DNA of 64,000 nt from an uncultured Lachnospiraceae bacterium (GTDB taxonomy: Bacteria; Bacillota; Clostridia; Lachnospirales; Lachnospiraceae), in assembly GCA_902476645.1 (NCBI GenBank), contig CABSEG010000004.1, forward strand, positions 1-64,000, read 5' to 3'. How positions within the stretch are numbered: the first letter of the stretch is position 1; the number at the start of each line of letters is the position of its first letter. Both the position numbers and the translations under genes were made by a program. A model generated the notes under the pieces. It ran no database searches and was not told where the DNA came from. It worked only from the letters and a program-made list of their open reading frames with translations. Shown here one piece after another: positions 58,801 to 64,000 of this stretch.

Positions 58801-59022
58801 AAAATTCAGAGATACATTCACCATAAAGATACAGGTAATATGATATCCCTATTTGTTCGGGAATACAAAAAAATCGGTTCATATACCGCACCCTATATAT
58901 TCCTGGGAAATTCAGATTATGTGCAGCATGAGGGGGAAAAACCGGTCAGTTTTATCTGGAAATTACATAATCCGCTGCCTGCAGATTTACTTCCAAAGGC
59001 GAATAAAAGTATTGTAATGTAG
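55861..59022 (+). CDS. PLD-nuclease/DEAD-helicase/DUF3427 protein
   Basis: 1053-residue protein with a long helical N-terminus, a phospholipase D-like nuclease half-site (H229-A-K231 in MHAKAYLF, then GSSNLSKSAL), an SF2 helicase with Walker A EAATGVGKT (about 354-362), DEFH at 450-453, TATP motif III and QLGRGLRL motif VI, and a C-terminal DUF3427-type domain (about 800-1053). The single HxK suggests a dimeric PLD site. Family members sit in defence islands and are often found with a NUDIX gene, as here. ATG 55861 follows a long gap without a clear strong RBS (GAGGAG 8 nt upstream). Confidence 0.85.
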   Translation: MLKNGIYEQIVNTKINRELQQLDLEKYDIELEKLYAEDARRILTIYISYVINQALQYLRDSFPSSMASESLLSQIRLCNEIVREIAEHTKEPEFEDNLILEKGEVLTSLYEKMNSARSIRSVKAVHPETSIVENALFTGSTNEPSMLSELKKEILSSDSIDLLVSFIRWSAIRPLYTELKTFTKRDGVRLRVIATTYMRATEYKAITALAELPNTEVKINYETNHARMHAKAYLFKRDTGFSTAYIGSSNLSKSALTNGLEWNVKVTEKESFDIVRKISVMFESYWNDASFEIFDPTQSDCCEKLQGELAKVSGEKGTERKLQVDVRPYAYQQEILNNLDAEREVYGHYHNLIEAATGVGKTMIAAFDYKKFKEKHTRARLLFVAHRKEILEQSIQKFQEVLNDFNFGELYVDGRKPSDVEHLFISIQSFNSAKLAQRTSEDYYDYIIVDEFHHAAAASYQELLAYYKPKILLGLTATPDRLDGKDILKYFDGRIASKLLLGEAIDRNLLSPFQYFGVTDETDYRGCKWMRGRYDVSELEKVYTADTRRCALILNSVKRYVTDITAVKGLGFCVSVAHANYMAKYFNQKGIPSIALSAKSADDVRNKAKEKLLSGKINFIFVVDLYNEGVDIPAIDTVLFLRPTESATVFLQQLGRGLRLCPGKDCLTVLDFIGHANKKYNFAMKFEAIVGKGRKSIRKQVENGFSNLPRGCYIELEKYAKEYILENLKQTDNNKKALIEMVRTFEEDTGLPLNLENFLTEYNMSLYEFYQNTGARSLFRFKKWADLIEDDRDVDDKIYGMLTGLFHVNSKRLLDYWIRYINGDTSACSDEEKIMRNMLYYTFYKKYPGKCGFKDIDEGIHSVLCEPFVRDEVLQILEYNRRHIGFVAGRNEYSYVCPLDLYCRYNINQIMAAYGVFTDTESPEFREGVKYLENKRTDIFLINLNKSEKDFSPSTMYEDYAINDTLFHWQSQSRDRESSAKIQRYIHHKDTGNMISLFVREYKKIGSYTAPYIFLGNSDYVQHEGEKPVSFIWKLHNPLPADLLPKANKSIVM

Positions 59023-59054
59023 GAAACCGGTTTGACAGAGGAGTTGATTAGTTT

Positions 59055-59224
59055 ATGAAAACAGTCAGAGTGACTGCGACTGTCATTCGTGATAATGACA
59101 GAATAGAACTGGCCAATAAAAGGAGTATGAAGCTGCTAAGTAGTTGACAAGTGAAAAACTGTACAGCGTAGAGTGGCTTCCGGCGGATGTGAGATTGCTT
59201 GAAAAGATAAAGGAAAAACTGTGA
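59055..59224 (+). pseudogene. NUDIX (MutT-like) gene reduced to its two ends
   Basis: The start MKTVRVTATVIRDNDRIELANKR matches the first about 22 residues of MutT-like (d)NTP pyrophosphohydrolases. After a junction near 59125 the frame reads EAAK*LTSEKLYSVEWLPADVRLLEKIKEKL, the usual C-terminus, with a TAG where Trp is expected. The middle, about 80 residues including the Nudix box, has been deleted. It directly follows the DUF3427 helicase. Confidence 0.75.
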
Positions 59225-59312
59225 GGATAAAATCGTCAGTGCTGTCCATAATCAGTACTCGTCTTTGGGCTCGTTTTGTCCTGTGGTGTCAGAACCTGTA
59301 AAGCCTTATTTT

Positions 59313-59695
59313 TCAAGGGCACTGAAAAAGTCTGATTTTAAAAAAGAATTGGGCTTTTTTTAGTGTCGCATTATATCTGAGTAAACAACTTCGGAAAGAG
59401 ATTTATAAAATAGCTTTTGCATTATCAGAGAGATTTCCGTAGAAACCATCTTTGGAAGCAGGGCTGGATGAAGAGATTGACTATACTAAGGAGCTGCTCC
59501 GGGCTTTGGAGGAAGGAATAGAAGCCTGTGGAAACAAAAAGATACAGAAACTCCCGCAGAAGATAACAGAACTGCTTGAAGACGAACGTCTCATTGCCGG
59601 GATCAGTGTAATGGAGGGAGGCGTACCGGATGACCAGGAATTACCGAAACTGATAGAAAAAGCAAAGGAAAATGGAAGTTCTTCAGTGCCCTTGA
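59313..59695. mobile_element. Small element bounded by 14-bp inverted repeats
   Basis: TCAAGGGCACTGAA (59313-59326) and its exact reverse complement TTCAGTGCCCTTGA (59682-59695) frame 383 bp. The inside holds most of an 85-residue ORF beginning with TTG at 59452 (LDEEIDYTKELLRALEEGIEACG, helical and acidic, unrecognised) that ends just outside at 59709. It could be a MITE, or an IS with its transposase mostly lost. No clear target-site duplication is visible. Confidence 0.5.
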
Positions 59696-59709
59696 TTTTA
59701 CAGGGTTAA
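59452..59709 (+). CDS. Small helical ORF of unknown function
   Basis: 85 residues from a TTG start without a good ribosome-binding site. The protein is acidic and mostly helical (ELLRALEEGIEACGNKKIQKLPQKITELLEDERL). Its upstream frame is closed by a TAG. It lies inside the IR-bounded element and may be the last part of a lost transposase, so I doubt it is expressed. Confidence 0.3.
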   Translation: MEAGLDEEIDYTKELLRALEEGIEACGNKKIQKLPQKITELLEDERLIAGISVMEGGVPDDQELPKLIEKAKENGSSSVPLILQG

Positions 59710-59724
59710 AAAAATATGAAAAAA

Positions 59725-59767
59725 TTAGCACTCACCTCTTGACAGTGCTAATAATATGTGCTATAAA
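59725..59767 (+). promoter_or_regulatory. CIRCE operator overlapping the hsp20 promoter
   Basis: TTAGCACTC (59725-59733), nine bases, then CAGTGCTAA (59743-59751) matches the HrcA operator CIRCE with one mismatch. TTGACA (59739-59744), a 17-bp spacer and TATAAA (59762-59767) form a strong promoter through its right half. Repressor binding would block the -35, so Hsp20 should be induced by heat or other unfolding stress. Confidence 0.9.
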
Positions 59768-59835
59768 ATATATAACAAATAAAACAAGCAACACAAACAA
59801 GCAATTGTTTGGATGATATAAAGGAGGAAGGACTT

Positions 59836-60261
59836 ATGTTATTTGGAAACAGAGCTTTTGATTTATTTGATGAGATGTTTAGGGATCCGTTTTTTGGAAG
59901 AACTTATGATAATGCAGATACACAGATTATGAAAACGGATGTACAGGAGAACGATCAGGCTTACGTCATTGATATGGAGCTGCCGGGATATGCAAAAGAA
60001 GATGTAAAGGCTGAGTTAAAGGACGGCTATTTGACGATTACGGCCAGCCGGAACCAGAACAATGATCAGAAAGACGGCAACGGACGTTATATTCGCAGGG
60101 AGCGCTATACGGGAACCTGTAAGAGAACCTTCTATGTGGGCGAGAGTGTAAGCCAGGAGGACATCAAAGCCGGATTTAAGGACGGTATTTTGAGACTGGC
60201 GATCCCCAAAAAGGAACTGCAGCCGGAGAAAGATCAGCCGAAATTGATTACCATTGAATAA
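59836..60261 (+). CDS. Small heat shock protein Hsp20
   Basis: 141-residue alpha-crystallin-type chaperone that holds unfolding proteins without ATP. The N-terminal arm (LFGNRAFDLFDEMFRDPFFG) precedes the alpha-crystallin domain (about 37-130) with DMELPGYAKEDVKAELKDGYLTI and FKDGILRLAIPKKE. ATG 59836 has AAGGAGG 8 nt upstream; the longer frame from 59809 lacks one. A CIRCE operator lies in front and a terminator behind, so it is monocistronic. Confidence 0.94.
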   Translation: MLFGNRAFDLFDEMFRDPFFGRTYDNADTQIMKTDVQENDQAYVIDMELPGYAKEDVKAELKDGYLTITASRNQNNDQKDGNGRYIRRERYTGTCKRTFYVGESVSQEDIKAGFKDGILRLAIPKKELQPEKDQPKLITIE

Positions 60262-60269
60262 CCACAGAA

Positions 60270-60312
60270 AAACGGCCTGACTGCCTGAAACAGGCAGTCA
60301 GGCCGTTTTCAG
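60270..60312 (+). terminator. Terminator of hsp20
   Basis: AACGGCCTGACTGCCTG pairs with CAGGCAGTCAGGCCGTT around AAA, followed by Ts. Confidence 0.9.
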
Positions 60313-60362
60313 GCCCTTTTCGTTGTAATTACCATGAAAAGATAGGACAGTGTTTTTTAGCG

Positions 60363-60405
60363 GCAGAACAAAGAAGAGATGATACCTTTTTTGTTCTGCT
60401 TTTTT
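60363..60405 (+). terminator. Second terminator hairpin
   Basis: GCAGAACAAA (60363-60372) pairs with TTTGTTCTGC (60390-60399), followed by six Ts. It may back up the hsp20 terminator. I see nothing else between the two that it could end. Confidence 0.65.
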
Positions 60406-60550
60406 CATATGAGAAAAAGGATATTTGTATACTCTATGGGTGTAGGCAGTTTTTTGTTATGGAGATTCGTAGGTGTACGGGGGTATAAAAATACGTTGCT
60501 ATTTTCTGATAAAAGGGTTATCTTAATAAGCAGACGGAGGTGAGGGAAAT

Positions 60551-61777
60551 ATGAGAGCCTGTGAACGCTTTTTAGAATATGTAAAAATTCCAACGGCCAG
60601 CCGGGAAGAAAGCGAATCTGTGCCAACCACCGGGGAGCAGTTTGCGCTGGCGAAGCATTTGGTAAAAGAGCTGAAGGGGCTTGGCTTGGAAAATGCCAGG
60701 GTGGATGAGCGATGCTATGTATATGCAAGTCTGCCAGCCACAAAAGGATATGAGGATGTGCCGGCGCTGGGATTTATCGCCCATATGGATACGGTATGGG
60801 ACGAAGGACGCGGAGCGAATCCCCTGGTATGGGAAAATTACGACGGAAAGGACGTGTCCCTGGGAGACAGCAAAAGGGTGCTGACGGCGGACAGGTTTCC
60901 GGATCTTCCCTCCCTGAAAGGCAGAACACTGATTACCTCCGACGGGACTTCGATTTTGGGCGCGGACGATAAGGCGGGGATTGCGGAGATTATGACCATG
61001 GCGGAGAGAGTGGTGACAGAGGGGATTCCACACGGAAAGCTATGTATTGGATTTACGCCGGATGAAGAGGTGGGAAGAGGCGCCGATTATTTTGATATCC
61101 TTAGAGTTGGGGCAAATTTTGCCTACACAGTGGATGGGGGAGCCGAGGGGGAGATTGAGTATGAAAATTTCAATGCTTGCTCGGCCACATTCGAGATTCA
61201 GGGAGTCAGTGTCCATGCGGGAAGCGCGAAAGGTGTGATGGTCAATGCCAGCCTGCTGGCTATGGAGATTAATGCTATGCTTCCGGAACATGAGACGCCT
61301 GCGGACACGGAAGGATATGAGGGCTTTTACTGCCTGGAGAAGATGGAAGGAAACATTGAAAAGGCAACGCTTTCTTATATTGTGCGGGATCATGATTGGG
61401 AGACGTTTCAAAAACGTCAGCAAACGTTGCGGGATATTGGGACAGCCATGCAGAGAAAATATGGCCGCGAGTCCGTCACGCTGACAGTACGGGAGCAATA
61501 CCGGAATATGGCAGAGAAAATCAGGCCCTGCTACCATTTGATTGAGCAGGCTATAGAAGCTGCCAGGCGTGCGGGTGCAGAGCCTAAGGTGGTGCCTATC
61601 CGTGGGGGCACAGATGGAGCCAGACTCAGTTATATGGGGCTTCCCTGCCCAAATCTCGGAACAGGGGGCTATGCCTTCCACGGACCCTATGAGCATATCA
61701 CGGCAGAGGGGATGGACAAAGTAGTAGACATGCTTTTATACCTGGCGGATGGGAGGTATGGGCATGGAGCTGTTTGA
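60551..61777 (+). CDS. pepT: Peptidase T (tripeptidase)
   Basis: 408-residue M20-family metallopeptidase that removes the N-terminal residue of tripeptides in the cytoplasm. Zinc ligands lie in GFIAHMDTVWD, LGADDKAG and TPDEEVGRGAD, and the C-terminal His in GYAFHGPYEHI. Length is right for PepT. A GGAGGTGAG site precedes the ATG. The following NUDIX gene starts inside its last codons. Confidence 0.94.
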   Translation: MRACERFLEYVKIPTASREESESVPTTGEQFALAKHLVKELKGLGLENARVDERCYVYASLPATKGYEDVPALGFIAHMDTVWDEGRGANPLVWENYDGKDVSLGDSKRVLTADRFPDLPSLKGRTLITSDGTSILGADDKAGIAEIMTMAERVVTEGIPHGKLCIGFTPDEEVGRGADYFDILRVGANFAYTVDGGAEGEIEYENFNACSATFEIQGVSVHAGSAKGVMVNASLLAMEINAMLPEHETPADTEGYEGFYCLEKMEGNIEKATLSYIVRDHDWETFQKRQQTLRDIGTAMQRKYGRESVTLTVREQYRNMAEKIRPCYHLIEQAIEAARRAGAEPKVVPIRGGTDGARLSYMGLPCPNLGTGGYAFHGPYEHITAEGMDKVVDMLLYLADGRYGHGAV

Positions 61778-62357
61778 CATCCTCACGCCGGACGGAAAAC
61801 CCACGGGAGTGGTCAAAGAGCGCTCCTTCGTTCACCGGGATGGCGATCTGCATGGAACCGTCCATATATGGCTGGTTCGCAAAAACCATCTTTGCAGATG
61901 GGAGATTCTGTTGCAGAAAAGAAGTGCACAGAAGGATTCCTTTCCAGGTTGTTATGATATTTCCTCTGCTGGCCATATTCTGGCTGGCGAAGGATTTAAA
62001 GAAAGCGCTGTTCGTGAGCTGAGAGAAGAACTGGGCATTGACGCAAGAACAGAAGAGCTTTGCTTTGTGGGAATGTTCCGGGCCAGATATGTGGGGGAAT
62101 TTCATGGAAAACCCTGGAAGAATGATGAGTTAAGTGCTGTCTACGTGCTGTATCGGGATATTGAGCCTGCCGGAATGCAGATTCAGAGGGAAGAACTTTC
62201 CCAAGTACGATGGATGGAATATGAGACATGTATGGAAAATCTGAACAATCCGGAATTTCCAAATTGTATATATGAAGACGAATTAAAAATGCTGGGAGCG
62301 TATTTATATGGGAAAAGAAATGAAGACGAATGCCATGCGGATTTTGGACCGAAATAA
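61764..62357 (+). CDS. NUDIX hydrolase (isopentenyl-diphosphate-isomerase-like group)
   Basis: 197 residues. The opening ELFDILTPDGKPTGVVKERSFVHRDGDLHGTVHIWLV is typical of the YfcD/IDI-like NUDIX group, and the Nudix box is complete: GHILAGEGFKESAVRELREELGI. The exact substrate is unknown. ATG 61764 is chosen because GGAGG is 7 nt upstream; the ATG at 61758 is too close. It overlaps pepT and the next gene. Confidence 0.88.
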   Translation: MELFDILTPDGKPTGVVKERSFVHRDGDLHGTVHIWLVRKNHLCRWEILLQKRSAQKDSFPGCYDISSAGHILAGEGFKESAVRELREELGIDARTEELCFVGMFRARYVGEFHGKPWKNDELSAVYVLYRDIEPAGMQIQREELSQVRWMEYETCMENLNNPEFPNCIYEDELKMLGAYLYGKRNEDECHADFGPK

Positions 62358-62796
62358 GATTCCGTATGAGATGATCAATTATGAGTGCGGAGAGTTTATC
62401 GATGGATTACATACGGCAGAGCTGACAGGCGCGCCGGTGGAACAGTCTTTTAAGACCTTGGTAGCCATGGGAAAGAGTGGGCAGTACTATGTATTCGTCA
62501 TCCCCATTGCCATGGAGGTGCGGTTAAAGTCTGCGGCAAAGGCGGTGGGAGAAAAGTCTGTGGAGATGATTCATGTGAAGGATATCACCAAAGTTACCGG
62601 CTATGTGAGAGGAGGGTGCAGTCCCCTGGGGATGAAAAAGCAGTATCCCACGGTCATTGACAGCAGTGCTCAGGCGTATGAGAAGATTTATGTGAGCGGT
62701 GGGCGCATTGGTTCCACTATAGCGGTGGAGCCTCGAGCTCTGGCCAAAGTAGTGGGAGCATCCTTTGAAGAAATTGCGGAAAATAAGGTTTCCTAG
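62308..62796 (+). CDS. ybaK: Cys-tRNA(Pro) deacylase, YbaK/EbsC family
   Basis: 162-residue trans-editing enzyme that hydrolyses mischarged Cys-tRNA(Pro). The family pattern is clear: a TNAMRILDRNKIPYEMINYE start, VEQSFKTLVA, the catalytic Lys region in KSAAKAVGEKSVEM, and GYVRGGCSPLGMKKQYPTVID. It overlaps the NUDIX gene by 50 nt, so pepT, the NUDIX gene and ybaK are one operon. Confidence 0.94.
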   Translation: MGKEMKTNAMRILDRNKIPYEMINYECGEFIDGLHTAELTGAPVEQSFKTLVAMGKSGQYYVFVIPIAMEVRLKSAAKAVGEKSVEMIHVKDITKVTGYVRGGCSPLGMKKQYPTVIDSSAQAYEKIYVSGGRIGSTIAVEPRALAKVVGASFEEIAENKVS

Positions 62797-62833
62797 TTGA
62801 AATCTCCTGGTTTTTATGCTATAGTCTTTCCAG

Positions 62834-62940
62834 CGCGGCCACTTGTACGCCGCATACTCTGGAGAGTCTCATGGAACGAGCGCCGAAGGTGTACGGCAGA
62901 AGAGCTGCCAATCTCTCAGGCAAAAGGACAGAGCATATCT
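62834..62940 (+). promoter_or_regulatory. Glycine riboswitch, single aptamer
   Basis: The aptamer core is clear: CTCTGGAGAG (about 62857-62866), CGCCGAAGG (62881-62889) and AATCTCTCAGGCAAAAGGAC (62910-62929), with CTCTG/CAGAG closing P1. A small GCGGC/GCCGC hairpin (62835-62853) just upstream may act as the ghost aptamer of singlet types. A hairpin with T-run follows, and the gene behind is an amino-acid symporter, so glycine probably switches its expression. Confidence 0.93.
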
Positions 62941-62956
62941 GTATAGGTTCTACTCT

Positions 62957-62988
62957 TTAGAGGGCTGATGATAAATCAGCTCTTTTTG
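62957..62988 (+). terminator. Expression-platform terminator of the glycine riboswitch
   Basis: GAGGGCTGAT and ATCAGCTCTT pair around a short loop, followed by Ts, between the aptamer and the symporter. Confidence 0.75.
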
Positions 62989-63029
62989 TGTTGTAAAAGA
63001 ACGGATACAAGGGAAAGGAAAGAGAAACT

Positions 63030-64000
63030 ATGTTAAGTAAAGTGAATGAATGGCTGGTAGCCATCGACAATTTTGTCTGGGGCGTACCGCTGATTGTGAT
63101 GATCCTTCTGGTCGGCATTTATCTGACGATTCGTCTGAGAGGACTTCAGATTACAAAGCTGCCAAAGGCGCTGAAGTATATGTTTCAGAATGAGGCGGAC
63201 GGCGACGGGGAAGTGAGCAGTTTTGCCGCTCTGTGTACGGCCCTTTCGGCTACTATTGGAACCGGGAATATTGTGGGAGTAGCCACAGCGATTGTGGCAG
63301 GAGGCCCGGGAGCCTTGTTTTGGATGTGGATTGCCGCCCTGTTTGGCATGGCCACCAAATATGCGGAGGGCGTGCTGGCGGTTAAATACCGGGTGGTGGC
63401 GAAGGATGGTCATGTGCTTGGTGGTCCCTTCTATTATATACAGAATGGTATGGGCATGAAGTGGAAATGGCTGGCTAAAGTCTTTGCCTTTTTTGGCGTG
63501 GGTGTAGGGCTTCTGGGAATCGGTACCTTTACCCAGGTCAATGGGATTGCCAGCGCGGTGAATAATTTTTTTGATCCGGCCAACAGCTGGTGTGTCACAA
63601 TCCTGGGGAGAGAGTATTCCTGGACCGTGGTTATTGCGGGGGTGATTCTAGCTCTGTGTACAGGACTGGTGATTATCGGAGGCATTAAACGAATTTCCAG
63701 TGTCTCCCAGGTTGTGGTGCCATTTATGGCAGTACTTTACGTTTTGGTATGCGTGATTTTGCTGGTGCTTAACTATGACAGGATTCCGGGTGCGTTTGCA
63801 GAAATCCTGTCCGGGGCGTTTGGGCTCCGGGCAGCGGCCGGAGGAACTCTGGGAGCCATTATGGTGGCCATGCAAAACGGAATTGCCAGAGGAATCTTTT
63901 CCAATGAGGCAGGACTTGGAAGCGCTCCCATTGCGGCGGCAGCGGCCAGGACCAAAGAACCAGCCAGGCAGGGGCTGGTGTCTATGACCGGAACTTTTGT
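63030..64000 (+). CDS. Sodium:alanine/glycine symporter (AGCS family), incomplete at window end
   Basis: 323 residues are visible and the gene continues past the window. Membrane segments and AGCS motifs are present: FVWGVPLIVMILLVGIYLTIRL, LSATIGTGNIVGVATAI, GGPGALFWMWIAALFG and the NEAGLGSAPIAAAAA region. The family takes up alanine or glycine with Na+. The glycine riboswitch in front points to glycine as a substrate. AAGGAAAGAG precedes the ATG at 63030. Confidence 0.93.
   Translation, partial: MLSKVNEWLVAIDNFVWGVPLIVMILLVGIYLTIRLRGLQITKLPKALKYMFQNEADGDGEVSSFAALCTALSATIGTGNIVGVATAIVAGGPGALFWMWIAALFGMATKYAEGVLAVKYRVVAKDGHVLGGPFYYIQNGMGMKWKWLAKVFAFFGVGVGLLGIGTFTQVNGIASAVNNFFDPANSWCVTILGREYSWTVVIAGVILALCTGLVIIGGIKRISSVSQVVVPFMAVLYVLVCVILLVLNYDRIPGAFAEILSGAFGLRAAAGGTLGAIMVAMQNGIARGIFSNEAGLGSAPIAAAAARTKEPARQGLVSMTGTF

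Overview
The window looks like a chromosomal segment of a gut Lachnospiraceae-type Firmicute (Clostridium cluster XIVa; Blautia, Mediterraneibacter or Dorea-like). This is inferred from AGGAGG ribosome-binding sites, moderate GC, large secreted multidomain glycosidases with FIVAR, InlB and dockerin modules, pyruvate formate-lyase fermentation genes, a GdpP-rplI-dnaB cluster and a type I-C CRISPR-Cas locus. I could not run a database search, so the genus is not assigned.

Layout. 1-16 kb is a host-glycan locus: a secreted carbohydrate-binding protein, a GH95 alpha-L-fucosidase whose C-terminus is cut off by a 1-nt frameshift, a divergent MATE exporter, and a 2153-residue GH2 beta-galactosidase ending in a type I dockerin. 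16-21 kb is housekeeping: gdpP (c-di-AMP phosphodiesterase), rplI, dnaB and a MerR-like regulator. 21-24.6 kb (minus strand) holds a small ferredoxin, pflA and a pyruvate formate-lyase split into two genes, with the glycyl-radical domain on its own 80-residue ORF. 24.6-27 kb holds a DUF1858 protein, mecA and a CapA-like protein. 27.5-32.5 kb is an ABC importer operon (lipoprotein, ATPase, fused double permease) ending in a saccharopine-dehydrogenase-like enzyme. 32.6-38.5 kb holds a kinase-fold protein with an unknown membrane partner, a glycosyltransferase fused to a winged helix, a YjjG-like HAD phosphatase, an AraC remnant and a Lon-like AAA ATPase without a protease domain.

38.7-59.8 kb is an AT-rich defence island. 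It carries a complete type I-C set (cas3-5-8c-7-4-1, then cas2) with a decayed IS110-family element between cas1 and cas2, and an array of 62 repeats and 61 spacers. Next come IS21-like terminal repeats, a GIY-YIG/DUF2075 helicase, a MazG-like pyrophosphohydrolase, a decayed HNH nuclease, a PLD-DEAD-DUF3427 helicase, a NUDIX gene reduced to its two ends, and a small IR-bounded element. Relics and intact genes are interleaved, which suggests repeated gain and loss.

59.8-64 kb returns to core functions: a CIRCE-controlled Hsp20, peptidase T, a NUDIX hydrolase, a YbaK-type deacylase, and a glycine riboswitch in front of a sodium:alanine/glycine symporter that runs off the window end.
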